A stretch of DNA of 64,000 nucleotides, taken from positions 1 through 64,000 of the forward strand of contig JAIBCC010000026.1 of assembly GCA_019694395.1 (NCBI GenBank), read 5' to 3'. The stretch is from Pyrinomonadaceae bacterium (GTDB lineage Bacteria; Acidobacteriota; Blastocatellia; Pyrinomonadales; Pyrinomonadaceae). Shown piece by piece: positions 44,543 to 53,468 of the stretch. Positions within the stretch are counted from its first letter, which is position 1; every line of letters starts with the position of its first letter. Below the pieces are notes generated by a model, which saw only the letters and a list, made by a program, of their open reading frames with translations, was not told the origin of the DNA and searched no databases. A program made the position numbers and the translations under genes.

Positions 44543-45151
44543 ATGAGAAAAATTTTATTAACAATTGCTTTTGTTTTGATGAGTTTCAGTATTTGTTTTG
44601 GACAAACCAATCAAAACTTAGCTAATAAAATCAACAAAATGTATGAACTCGACCAAAGCGTTCAGACTGATGTAATGATTGCCAATCAAAACGGGGTAAC
44701 AAAAGAAAAAATGGATGAATTGTTTAAAAAAGTTCCCGAAACTTTCAAAAAACACATCCCGATTTTGAAACAGATCATCGCTGAAAATGGCTACCCGACT
44801 TACGATTTAGTCGGAAAAACAGCGGGCGATAATTTTTTCACAATGGTTCAACACTCTGACGCAGATTTGCAGTTTCAAAAAGATTGTTTGAGGATAATTG
44901 CAAAATTAGTCAAGAAAAAACAGGCTAATGCCCGTTCATTTGCTTATTTGACCGACCGCGTGAATATCAATTCGGGCAAACCGCAAATTTATGGAACTCA
45001 ACTTGACTACAAAGACGATAAAGCAATTCCCAAGAATCTGAAAGATCCGAAAAATGTTAATAAACGAAGGCTGGAAATGGGTTTAGATTCGTTGGAGGAT
45101 TATTTAAGGAAAGCGACTGAGTTTCATCAGCAGATGAACAAGAAGAATTGA
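44543..45151 (+). CDS. DUF6624-like secreted protein
   Basis: A 202-residue protein with a signal peptide (1-20). The phrase YPTYDLVGKTAGDNFFTMVQH and the later YLTDRVNINSGKPQIYGTQ and KRRLEMGLDSLEDYL match the DUF6624 family, whose function is unknown. It begins three bases after the second esterase and completes a four-gene unit with the AraC regulator. No enzymatic residues are established for the family. Confidence 0.75.
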   Translation: MRKILLTIAFVLMSFSICFGQTNQNLANKINKMYELDQSVQTDVMIANQNGVTKEKMDELFKKVPETFKKHIPILKQIIAENGYPTYDLVGKTAGDNFFTMVQHSDADLQFQKDCLRIIAKLVKKKQANARSFAYLTDRVNINSGKPQIYGTQLDYKDDKAIPKNLKDPKNVNKRRLEMGLDSLEDYLRKATEFHQQMNKKN

Positions 45152-45205
45152 TTTTCTTTGGTAAATTAAATTGCTTCTTTACTGCAATCTCACTAAAATT
45201 TAGTT

Positions 45206-47044
45206 ATGACTTTGCAGGAAAAACTCAAAAATTTGCCGACCTCAGCCGGAGTTTATATTCACAAAAACGCCGATGGCAAAATTATCTATATCGGCAAAGC
45301 AAAGAATCTGAAAAATCGGGTTCGTTCCTATTTTCAATCCTCAAAAAATCACGATTTGAAAACCCGTGAACTGGTTAAACGTATTGTTGATTTTGAGTTT
45401 ATTGTTGTAGATAGTGAGATTGAGGCGTTGGTTCTGGAATCGAACCTCATCAAAAAACACAAGCCGCGTTACAACATTTTGCTCAAGGATGATAAGCAGT
45501 ATCCACATCTTAAAATCACTAAAGAGGCTTTTCCAAAAGTTGTTATCACGCGCAAACTCATTAAGGACGGAGGGTTATATTTCGGACCGTTTTTGCCTGG
45601 CAATCTAGCACGGAAAACGCTGGATTTAATCAACCGGACTTTTCAACTGCGGACTTGCGAAATTGAAATCAACGGAAAATTGCCGCGTCCGTGTCTGGAA
45701 TATCACTTGAAACGGTGTCTTGCGCCGTGTGTCAAAGATTTGTGCAAACCGGACGAATACGCACAGGCTGTGCAAGACGTTAAACTTTTGTTGGAAGGTA
45801 AAAACAAAGAGTTGGCGGACGAATTGGAACAGCGAATGTGGCATTACGCCGAAGCGGAAAAATACGAATTAGCCGCTAAATATCGTGATTTGCGTCAAAC
45901 CGTTCTGAGCTTGGGCGAGAATCAAAAAATGGTCACAACTGCCGATAAAGATGTGGATATTTTGGGATTTTACCGCGAAAAACAACGGCTTGCGCTCCAA
46001 CTTTTTACAATGCGTGAAGGCAGAATGATCGGGCGGCGCGAATTTTTCTGGGAAGATTTGGACGCGGAAAATTTTGATGCCTCCGAATTTTTGGGCGAAA
46101 TTCTTTTGCAATATTATTCGACTGATTATGTCCCTTTGGAAATCCACGTTCCGCAGGATTTTGAAGACCGCGAAACGATGGAAAAGATTTTAACCGAACG
46201 GCGCGGGCGGCGTGTTCATATCTACGATCCCAAACGCGGACAAAAACGCGAGATGATTTCGCTGGTCGAAACTAACGCCAAAATCGCTTTTGAACAACGA
46301 TTTCGGGTTCTCAAACCGGACACGGAAAAAGTTCTCGAAGAGTTACAGGAAATCCTTGAATTGCCCCGATTCCCCCAAAAGATCGAAAGTTTCGACATCT
46401 CAAACATTTCCGGCGCGGAAAATGTGGCGGGGCTGGTTGTCTTTGAAAACGGCAAACAAAATCGTGCAGAAACGCGCCGCTTGAAGATAAAAACTGTCGA
46501 AGGTCAAGACGATTTTGCCTCAATGAACGAAGCCGTTTTCCGCACCTATCGCCGCCGTTTGGAGGAACAAAAAACTTTGCCCGATTTGATTTTTATTGAC
46601 GGCGGCAAAGGACAGCTTTCAGCAGCTTCGGCAGCAATGCGCGAACTTGATTTAGAGGCAATTCCCCTAGTCGGCTTGGTCAAACCGCCCAAACATCACA
46701 ATCAGATTTCGCATTTATTAAAAAAAGGAAGTGAAAATAATCCGATTCCGTTTGATGCAAATTCACAAGCAATGCGATTTATCCAACAAATCCGCGACGA
46801 AACGCACAAAACAGCTGTCGAATACCACCGCAAACGCCGTGAAATGCGCGATTTTACTTCGGAACTGACCGCTATCCCAAGCATCGGCGAAAAACGCAAA
46901 ATGCAGCTGCTTAGAAATTTCGGTTCGATTGTGAAAATTGCAAATGCGAGTGTAGATGAACTGAAAACGATTGTCGGCGAAAAAGCGGCGAATGAGATTT
47001 TCGGGCATTTTGAAAGGCAAAGAGAGTTGGCAAAAACAAAATAA
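45206..47044 (+). CDS. uvrC: Excinuclease ABC subunit C (UvrC)
   Basis: A 612-residue UvrC, the nuclease of nucleotide excision repair that cuts on both sides of a lesion after UvrA/UvrB binding. The N-terminal GIY-YIG domain opens SAGVYIHKNADGKIIYIGKA (about 12-31), a UvrB-binding UVR motif follows near residue 205, and the C-terminal RNase H-like nuclease carries DISNISGAENVAG and the helix-hairpin-helix tail SFGEKRKMQLLR. Length fits the family. The start overlaps a small alternative frame at 45148, rejected because its translation lacks these domains. Confidence 0.95.
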   Translation: MTLQEKLKNLPTSAGVYIHKNADGKIIYIGKAKNLKNRVRSYFQSSKNHDLKTRELVKRIVDFEFIVVDSEIEALVLESNLIKKHKPRYNILLKDDKQYPHLKITKEAFPKVVITRKLIKDGGLYFGPFLPGNLARKTLDLINRTFQLRTCEIEINGKLPRPCLEYHLKRCLAPCVKDLCKPDEYAQAVQDVKLLLEGKNKELADELEQRMWHYAEAEKYELAAKYRDLRQTVLSLGENQKMVTTADKDVDILGFYREKQRLALQLFTMREGRMIGRREFFWEDLDAENFDASEFLGEILLQYYSTDYVPLEIHVPQDFEDRETMEKILTERRGRRVHIYDPKRGQKREMISLVETNAKIAFEQRFRVLKPDTEKVLEELQEILELPRFPQKIESFDISNISGAENVAGLVVFENGKQNRAETRRLKIKTVEGQDDFASMNEAVFRTYRRRLEEQKTLPDLIFIDGGKGQLSAASAAMRELDLEAIPLVGLVKPPKHHNQISHLLKKGSENNPIPFDANSQAMRFIQQIRDETHKTAVEYHRKRREMRDFTSELTAIPSIGEKRKMQLLRNFGSIVKIANASVDELKTIVGEKAANEIFGHFERQRELAKTK

Positions 47045-47061
47045 AACTATATTTTTATTCT

Positions 47062-48039
47062 ATGAACTCCGACTCATTAAATCTTATAGATGGAATTACT
47101 AAACGAATTGAGGATAAAAAACAAGTTTATTCTGAAGCAACATTTTGGAAAATCCCAAGATCAAATGGGAAAGTAGATATTAAATTAAAGCTAGGTAAAT
47201 ACAAACACGAAACAGACGATTTTCTCTTTGATGAATATCGAAATGAACGTATTCCTGCAACAAATCAAAGTATAATTAGTTTAGAAAATGAAGGTTTCTT
47301 AAATCTAATAAAATTCATTGAAACTCATTACGAGCCATTTAAGCATGGCATCAAAAATTTCATATCACTAGATAAAAGTTTGGATGAAGATAAAATCAGT
47401 TTTATAAAGGCTTTATTCTCTAATCCAGAAAAGGAGAAACTTCTCAAATTTATAGCTGACAATAACATTATTCCCCAAGAATTAGTTTTAGGATTGCAAT
47501 ATGCAAATAGACTAAAAGCTGTTAAAGAGTTTGAGGAAATGTTGAAAAAAGATTTATCTGAGAATGATTGGCAAAAATGGTTTACTAAGAATAGTTGGGT
47601 TTTAGGTAGTAATTTTGTAAAAATACTGGACGAACGCGAAATTGATACTAAGAATATTGCTGATTTTTTAATGGAAGCAAGTGATGGTTTTTTAGATATT
47701 ATTGAATTAAAGAAACCCAATAGTGATGCAAAGTTTTGGATGAGTCAAAAAGACCACGATAACTATGTTCCTCATTCTGATTTGGTAAAAGCGATAACTC
47801 AATCCGCCATTTATATTCATAAAGTAGAACAACAAGCAAACTCCGCTGATTTTATAAAACGAGTTGGCGTAAGTGTAATTAAGCCAAGATGTTTACTGAT
47901 TTTTGGACGCTCAAATGATTGGAATAATGAGCAAAAAGAGGCATATAGAATTCTAAACTGTTCATATCACAATCTGATAATCATGACTTACGACCAAGTT
48001 TTGGAAAGGGCGACTAGAATTTTAGATGTAAAACAATAA
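47062..48039 (+). CDS. sduA: Shedu-type anti-phage nuclease SduA
   Basis: A 325-residue DUF4263 protein. The Shedu signature is clear: NDWQKWFTKNSWVLGSNFVK followed by NIADFLMEASDGFLDIIELKKP (about 199-219), a PD-(D/E)xK-type site with D201, D212 and the ELK Glu215/Lys217. Shedu forms tetramers that nick DNA upon phage infection. It starts 17 bases after uvrC but is visibly more AT-rich than its neighbours, suggesting that it was inserted here by transfer. Length is in the middle of the family range, so the N-terminal sensing region is retained. Confidence 0.85.
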   Translation: MNSDSLNLIDGITKRIEDKKQVYSEATFWKIPRSNGKVDIKLKLGKYKHETDDFLFDEYRNERIPATNQSIISLENEGFLNLIKFIETHYEPFKHGIKNFISLDKSLDEDKISFIKALFSNPEKEKLLKFIADNNIIPQELVLGLQYANRLKAVKEFEEMLKKDLSENDWQKWFTKNSWVLGSNFVKILDEREIDTKNIADFLMEASDGFLDIIELKKPNSDAKFWMSQKDHDNYVPHSDLVKAITQSAIYIHKVEQQANSADFIKRVGVSVIKPRCLLIFGRSNDWNNEQKEAYRILNCSYHNLIIMTYDQVLERATRILDVKQ

Positions 48040-48154
48040 GTAAATCTTTACTTTGGATTAAAACAAATACTTTAAAAATCAACCAAAAATCTTTCTAAAA
48101 TCAACCTTAATCCATTGGTTTTCAATTTCTTAGTTAGAAGTTTCTCCTAATTTT

Positions 48155-49309
48155 TTACTTTCCTAACGCTTCTTTCATTCTGCGAATCCCTTCCCTGATT
48201 TTTTCTTCGTCACAGCAAAAAGAGAGTCTTAAAAATCCTTTTGTTTCATCGCCGAAGGCTTTTCCCGCAATGGTGATGACGTGATTCTGCAAGAACTTTT
48301 CGCAAATCTCCATTTCGTCGTCGCAAATCGAACGGACATCGAGCATCGTGTAAAATGCGCCTTCGGGAGAAATGGCGGGTAATCCTAATTGGGTTTCGAG
48401 TTCTTTAACAATAAAATCTCGGCGTTTTTTATAGACTTCGCGCGAATTTAAGCGGGCTTGTTGTCCCTCATCCGTCCAAGCCTTTAACGCAGCCTTTTGC
48501 GAAATTGCCGAAGTGCAGGTGACGTTGTAACCGTGCAGCACAAAAGCCGATTTCATCGCCGTTGCTTCGCCCGTCAGCCAGCCTAAACGCCATCCGGTCA
48601 TACTCATCGCTTTTGAAAGTCCGCCGACGATCAAAGTTTTGTCGTAGAATTCGGAGATCGAAGCCGGTGGTTCATCGGTAAAATAAATATCGCGGTAAAT
48701 TTCGTCGGAAATTACATAAATTCCTGTGCCTTGTAAAACTTCGGCAATTTGCTGTAATTCTTGGCGAGTGTGGACGCGTCCGGTCGGGTTTGACGGACTC
48801 AGAATCATTACAACCCGGGTTTTATTGGTAATTTGTTTTTTGAATTCTTCTATATCAAAAGCAAAACCTTTTTCGGCAGGCAAACGATACTTGGTCATTT
48901 TTGCGCCGGTCATTCCGATAATTCCCCAATAGGCTGGAAAGCTCGGATCGGGAACGAGAACTTCGTCGCCATCCTCAGCCAAGGTCATTAAAGCACCAAA
49001 TAATGCTTCGGAGGAACCGACAGTGACGACCACATCGTCAATTTTCAGATTCAAATGCGGATATTCGGTGATGATCTTCTCGCGCAGCGGCGGAATTCCG
49101 GCTTGCAGAGTGTAACCGTTCTGTTCTTCCTGAATAACGCGAATTGCTTCGTTACGGACACAATCCGGCGTTTGCAGATCGGGTTCGCCCAAACCAAAAT
49201 TGATCGAGTTCGGTAAAGCGCGGTCGGCAATTTGCCGAATCATAGACTTTTCAATGCCTTGCAGACGTTTGGGGACGCGAAATTCACTTTGTTTTTGAAT
49301 AGGATTCAT
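48155..49309 (-). CDS. Class I/II PLP-dependent aminotransferase
   Basis: A 384-residue fold-type I aminotransferase. The PLP Lys is Lys233 in the motif GGLSKAMSMTGWRLGW (229-244); the substrate-phosphate binding loop appears as SPSNPTG (171-177) and the family NPTG is intact. This group includes aspartate, aromatic and alanine aminotransferases; substrate cannot be chosen from sequence alone. It is the only gene between the Shedu gene and the heptamer array, transcribed away from both. Confidence 0.88.
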   Translation of the reverse strand: MNPIQKQSEFRVPKRLQGIEKSMIRQIADRALPNSINFGLGEPDLQTPDCVRNEAIRVIQEEQNGYTLQAGIPPLREKIITEYPHLNLKIDDVVVTVGSSEALFGALMTLAEDGDEVLVPDPSFPAYWGIIGMTGAKMTKYRLPAEKGFAFDIEEFKKQITNKTRVVMILSPSNPTGRVHTRQELQQIAEVLQGTGIYVISDEIYRDIYFTDEPPASISEFYDKTLIVGGLSKAMSMTGWRLGWLTGEATAMKSAFVLHGYNVTCTSAISQKAALKAWTDEGQQARLNSREVYKKRRDFIVKELETQLGLPAISPEGAFYTMLDVRSICDDEMEICEKFLQNHVITIAGKAFGDETKGFLRLSFCCDEEKIREGIRRMKEALGK

Positions 49310-49321
49310 ATATTTTAAGAG

Positions 49322-49476
49322 TGATCTTTGATTTTTGACCTTTGATCTTTGATGGTTTTTTATAAATATTTTGAGTTGAATTCCAGTTTATTATGTCTAT
49401 CAACTAAAAGAGAAAATTTAAACGATTAATAAGTTGAACCAATCAAAAATCAAAGATCAAAGGTCAAAAATCAAAA
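49322..49476. repeat. Facing heptamer arrays (tgatctt / atcaaag)
   Basis: Left array tgatctt tgatttt tgacctt tgatctt tgatggt (49322-49356) and right array atcaaaa atcaaag atcaaag gtcaaaa atcaaaa (49442-49476) are complementary. The right array ends two bases before the ATG of the next gene, occupying the place where a ribosome binding site would be. Confidence 0.85.
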
Positions 49477-49477
49477 A

Positions 49478-50317
49478 ATGATGCAATCAAAGTTTATAAC
49501 AATTTCGGACAAAACCGAACTGTTCGTGCGTGAATGGCTTTTGCCTGACGCTGCGGAAAAGCGCGGTTCAATTTTAATCATTCACGGTTTGGGCGAACAT
49601 TCGGGACGTTACGATGAGTTGGCTGATATTCTGAATGAAATCGGGTTGGAAGTTTGCAGTTACGACCAACGCGGACACGGAAAGTCGGGCGGCGAGCGCG
49701 GTTCGATTCCGTATCGGGATGTTTTACTGGACGATGCCAAATTTGTCTTTGATAATTTTGCCAAAGACAAAGCGGAAACACCTTTTTTGCTCGGACACAG
49801 TATGGGCGGCGGAATTGCAGCGAGCTTAGTGGCGCGAAAATTCATAGAACCGCGCGGTTTGGTGATGTCTTCACCCGCGCTGACGGCAAAACCGACTTTG
49901 ATTCAAAAAATGCAGCTAAATATCGGCGGCTTTTTGACACCGAATCTGGCGGTTGCCAATAATCTGGCGATAGATTTTCTCTCGCACGACAAACAAATAG
50001 TGGAAGACTACCAAAACGACTCTTTGGTTCACAATAAAATCACTCCGCGTTTGGCAAAATTTGTTCTGGATGAAGGAAAATCAAGCATTGCAGCCGCCAA
50101 GAACTGGACAATTCCGACTTTGTTATTAGTTGCAGGTGATGATCGTCTGGTTGATGCGGACGGAGCAAAACAGTTTTACGCGAACTTGCCGAAAGAAATT
50201 GCCGAAATGCACTTTTACGAAAATCTTTATCACGAAATCTTTAATGAATCCCGCAAGGAACGCGAAAAAGTTTATAATGATTTAAAAAATTGGTTGTTAC
50301 AGCAAATTAAAAGATGA
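49478..50317 (+). CDS. Alpha/beta hydrolase, monoacylglycerol lipase-like
   Basis: A 279-residue hydrolase of the serine aminopeptidase/Hydrolase_4 family. HGLGEHSGRY (36-45) is the oxyanion region, GHSMGG (106-111) holds the nucleophilic Ser108, and later the acid is in AGDDRLVDADG and the base in NLYHEIFNE. These enzymes commonly cleave monoacylglycerols or short acyl esters. No ribosome binding site is visible because the heptamer array runs up to the ATG. It overlaps the next gene by four bases, so the two are co-translated. Confidence 0.85.
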   Translation: MMQSKFITISDKTELFVREWLLPDAAEKRGSILIIHGLGEHSGRYDELADILNEIGLEVCSYDQRGHGKSGGERGSIPYRDVLLDDAKFVFDNFAKDKAETPFLLGHSMGGGIAASLVARKFIEPRGLVMSSPALTAKPTLIQKMQLNIGGFLTPNLAVANNLAIDFLSHDKQIVEDYQNDSLVHNKITPRLAKFVLDEGKSSIAAAKNWTIPTLLLVAGDDRLVDADGAKQFYANLPKEIAEMHFYENLYHEIFNESRKEREKVYNDLKNWLLQQIKR

Positions 50318-51777
50318 ATCAAGCAGTTACCGTCTCCGAATTACGCAAAATTTCCGAACAAACAATGGCTGAAAACGGTTTTCAAACCGAATTTCCGCCT
50401 GCTGTCTTTGAAGAACTCAAATCTTTAGAAAATAAACCGCTTTCAACAGATTCCAATATCATGGATCTACGCAATTTATTGTGGTCTTCGATAGATAATG
50501 ATTCCTCAAAAGACCTTGACCAGATCGAGGTTGCCGAAGAATTGCCGAACGGCGACATTCGTCTGCTGATCGGAATTGCGGATGTGGACGAATATGTCAA
50601 AAAAGGCTCGGCGATTGACGATTTTGCTAAAAACCAAACCGTTTCGGTCTATACGGAAACGCGAATTTTACCGATGCTGCCGCACGAAATTTCCGAAGGA
50701 CTGACTTCACTTTTGCCTGATGTTGACAGATTAGCAATTGTAATTGAAATGTTGGTCAAAGAAAATGGTGATGTGCCGGAACACAGCATTTATCAGGCAT
50801 TGACACGGAATTATGCCAAAATGACCTATAGCGAAGTCGGTGAATGGCTGGATGAAAACGGAGCTGAGCCGGACGCAATCGCTAAAATCAAAGGATTACG
50901 CGAACAGGTTCTGCTGCAGCAAAAAGCGGCGAAGCGGCTTTTGGAGTTTCGCTGTAAAAGAGGATCTCTGGAATTTGAATCGATCGAATCCGTTCCCGTT
51001 TTTGACGGTGAACAAGCGAAGGATCTGCAAGCCGTTAAGACCAATTCAGCGCGAAAGATCATTGAAAATTTTATGGTGGCGGCAAATGTCGAAATGGCGG
51101 AATTTTTGGACGAAAAGAATCTGGCTTCAATCCGGCGGGTGGTAAAAACTCCGGCTCGTTGGGAGCGAATCCGCGAAATTGCCCAAAAATACGGCGAAAG
51201 TTTACCGGCTGAACCGGATTCAGGCGCACTTTCCGAATTTTTGAAAATGCGAAAAGCCGCCAATCCTGAACAATTTCCCGATTTGTCTTTATCCATCGTC
51301 AAGCTCATCGGCGCGGGCGAGTATGTAGTGCAAAAACCGCACGAAGAATCGGACGGACATTTCGGTTTGGCGGTGCGCGATTACACGCATTCAACCGCAC
51401 CAAATCGCCGTTACCCCGATTTGATCGTGCAGAGAATGGTTAAATCGGCTTTGAAAGGTGAAAAATCGCCTTACACGGATGACGAATTGACGCAGATCGC
51501 TGAACAATGCAACGAACGCGAAAGTGCCGCCCGAAAAGTCGAACGCAAAATGCGAAAAGTCATCGCGGCAAGTGTGATGCACCATCGAATCGGTGAAATT
51601 TTTGAAGCAATCGTCACCGGTATTACCGCCAGCGGAACTTTTGCCCGGATTTTGCGTCCGCCCGTTGACGGCAGAATCGTGCGCGGTGAGGAAAATGTTC
51701 AGGTCGGCGAAAAAATCAAAGTCAAATTATTAGCAACTAATATTCACAATGGTTTTATTGATTTTGAAAAGATTTAG
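50314..51777 (+). CDS. RNB-domain ribonuclease (RNase II/R-like)
   Basis: A 487-residue RNB exoribonuclease. The catalytic metal-binding cluster is SSIDNDSSKDLDQIE (around 58-72), and the domain continues through RDYTHSTAPNRRYPDLI, the usual end of the RNB core, followed by a short C-terminal RNA-binding region. It lacks the N-terminal cold-shock domains of full RNase II and RNase R, so it is a shorter member of the family. It degrades RNA 3'-5'. Coupled translation with the lipase-like gene is unexpected. Confidence 0.85.
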   Translation: MNQAVTVSELRKISEQTMAENGFQTEFPPAVFEELKSLENKPLSTDSNIMDLRNLLWSSIDNDSSKDLDQIEVAEELPNGDIRLLIGIADVDEYVKKGSAIDDFAKNQTVSVYTETRILPMLPHEISEGLTSLLPDVDRLAIVIEMLVKENGDVPEHSIYQALTRNYAKMTYSEVGEWLDENGAEPDAIAKIKGLREQVLLQQKAAKRLLEFRCKRGSLEFESIESVPVFDGEQAKDLQAVKTNSARKIIENFMVAANVEMAEFLDEKNLASIRRVVKTPARWERIREIAQKYGESLPAEPDSGALSEFLKMRKAANPEQFPDLSLSIVKLIGAGEYVVQKPHEESDGHFGLAVRDYTHSTAPNRRYPDLIVQRMVKSALKGEKSPYTDDELTQIAEQCNERESAARKVERKMRKVIAASVMHHRIGEIFEAIVTGITASGTFARILRPPVDGRIVRGEENVQVGEKIKVKLLATNIHNGFIDFEKI

Positions 51778-51788
51778 ATAGAATTGTT

Positions 51789-51880
51789 AAAAGTCGAATG
51801 GTCAAAGGTTGAAAGTCAGATGGATCTTGTTTTGAATCATTGAGAAAAGTTATAAAGAACTTTTGACTTTCGACTTTCAG
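51789..51880. repeat. Heptamer arrays (aaagtcg / cttttga)
   Basis: Left array around 51789-51822 and right array cttttga ctttcga ctttcag (51860-51880). The right array covers the last codon and stop of the minus-strand MocR gene ending at 51877. The arrays separate convergent genes. Confidence 0.7.
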
Positions 51881-53367
51881 ACTTTTAGCGATTTGAACAT
51901 TCCTTTCAATCGCTCAACTCCTGCCAAAATTTCAGCCGGAGCAATACCTGTGTAGCCTAAAAGCAAAGCATCAGGCAATTTAACCTTAGTGCAGTAAAAC
52001 GAAAGAGGTGGGGCGTAAACTCCCTGCTCTAAAGCTTTTTTCGCAATTTCCGCATCGTTCAAGCCTTTTTTTAACCATGCCACCGCGTGCATTCCTGCGA
52101 CATCTTTTTCTATCTTTAAAAAATCTTCTAAATTTTCTTTGACCGCATTTATCAATACTTTTTGGCGTTCGGCGTAAAGATTTCGCATTCGCCGGATGTG
52201 CCGTCCGAAATGTCCTTCACGGATAAAGTCGGTCAGAATAAGTTGTTCGAGCATTGGGGCGTGAAACAAAATGAACGACAACGCATTGGTAAAATCTTCG
52301 ACCAGATCAGGTGGGACAACCAGATAACCTAAACGTAATGAAGGAAATAGCACTTTGCTGAAAGTCCCGATATAGATAACCCGATTATTATTATCAAGCC
52401 CTTGCAGAGTCATCAAAGGTTTGCCTTCATAACGAAATTCGCTGTCGTAATCGTCTTCGACAATCCACGCCGAATTTTTGTTTGCCCACTCTAAAAGCTC
52501 CAGACGGCGCGGGAGACTCATCACCACCCCGAGCGGAAATTGATGCGAGGGTGTAATGTAAGCCAATCGCGCTTTTTTCGATAATTGCTCGCCTTTTTTG
52601 ACAATTAATCCTTCTGAATCAAGCGGAACGTGAACCAATTTTGCTCCTGCGCCGAGCAAAGCGGCTTTTGCCCCGTTGTATTTCGGGTCTTCAATCCAGG
52701 CTTCGTCGCCTTCGTCCAATAAAACGCGGGCAATCAAATCAAGTCCTTGTTGCGAACCGGCGATGATGATAACTTGACTAGTTTCGCAACGCACCCCGCG
52801 CGAAGCCGTCAGATATTTGGCAATTTCTTCTCTCAGCGGCGGATAACCTTGAGCCTCGCCGTAATCAAGCTGTTTGCGTGGCATTGTTCTGATTTTTCGG
52901 GAAGAAATTCGTGCCCAGATTTCGATAGGGAATTCGTCAATCGCAGAAAAACCCATTTGAAAGGCGCGAGGTGCATTTTTGATTGGCGTGAACCAAAATG
53001 AAGTTTCGCCAAAGACTCGCGCACGTTTGGCGATATGGCGTGAAATCGTTGATTTGGCTGGGTTTTCTGCCCTCTTTGTTTCCAATAGTTCCAGCGGTAA
53101 ATTTTCTGCCACAAAAGTTCCGGTTCGTGCTTTGCTGTCCAAAAAACCTTCGGCAATAAGCTGGTCATAAACATCCATTACCGTATTGCGGGCAACTTTC
53201 AGATCTTTGGCTAATAGCCGTGACGAAGGCATTTTGACACCGCTTGGGAGCCGTTTTGACAAAATCGCACGGCGCAATCCTTCATAGATTTGATGGAAAA
53301 GGGAAATCCCGTTTTTTCGTGAAACCGGCTCATTTAAAAATAATTCCAAGTCAAATTTCTTTTTCAA
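51877..53367 (-). CDS. MocR-type PLP-dependent transcriptional regulator
   Basis: A 496-residue GntR-MocR regulator: winged helix-turn-helix at residues 20-90 (LFHQIYEGLRRAILSKRLPS, then SRLLAKDLKVARNTV) and a class I aminotransferase domain with PLP-binding Lys338 in IYIGTFSKVLFPSLRLGY. The family includes PdxR, which controls pyridoxine genes. The start is a TTG at 53367: GGAG lies seven bases upstream, and the N-terminus fits. Its own upstream region carries two direct repeats AATCTGGCTCT, 23 bases apart, the kind of site MocR proteins use. It is divergent from the PqqD-like gene at 53469. Confidence 0.9.
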   Translation of the reverse strand: MKKKFDLELFLNEPVSRKNGISLFHQIYEGLRRAILSKRLPSGVKMPSSRLLAKDLKVARNTVMDVYDQLIAEGFLDSKARTGTFVAENLPLELLETKRAENPAKSTISRHIAKRARVFGETSFWFTPIKNAPRAFQMGFSAIDEFPIEIWARISSRKIRTMPRKQLDYGEAQGYPPLREEIAKYLTASRGVRCETSQVIIIAGSQQGLDLIARVLLDEGDEAWIEDPKYNGAKAALLGAGAKLVHVPLDSEGLIVKKGEQLSKKARLAYITPSHQFPLGVVMSLPRRLELLEWANKNSAWIVEDDYDSEFRYEGKPLMTLQGLDNNNRVIYIGTFSKVLFPSLRLGYLVVPPDLVEDFTNALSFILFHAPMLEQLILTDFIREGHFGRHIRRMRNLYAERQKVLINAVKENLEDFLKIEKDVAGMHAVAWLKKGLNDAEIAKKALEQGVYAPPLSFYCTKVKLPDALLLGYTGIAPAEILAGVERLKGMFKSLKV

Positions 53368-53399
53368 TCTGGCTCTCCTTTATTTTCTAATCTGGCTCT
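53366..53399. promoter_or_regulatory. Tandem AATCTGGCTCT sites before the MocR gene
   Basis: Identical 11-bp repeats at 53366-53376 and 53389-53399, centre to centre 23 bases. The first overlaps the ribosome binding site and start codon of the MocR gene; the second is nearer the divergent PqqD-like gene. MocR regulators typically bind such direct repeats, so self-control plus control of the neighbour is plausible. Confidence 0.6.
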
Positions 53400-53468
53400 T
53401 TTAATTAGTCCAAAAAGCTCTAATATCAATACTACAATCTTCGTAAAAAAGAAATAGGAGAAAATTTA

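Noticed and set aside
45148..45369. Small frame overlapping the start of uvrC
   Set aside because: It is out of frame with the GIY-YIG domain and has no features of its own.
49478..50317. Calling the hydrolase a lysophospholipase of a specific name
   Set aside because: The Hydrolase_4 motifs allow several acyl-ester substrates and nothing in the sequence selects one.
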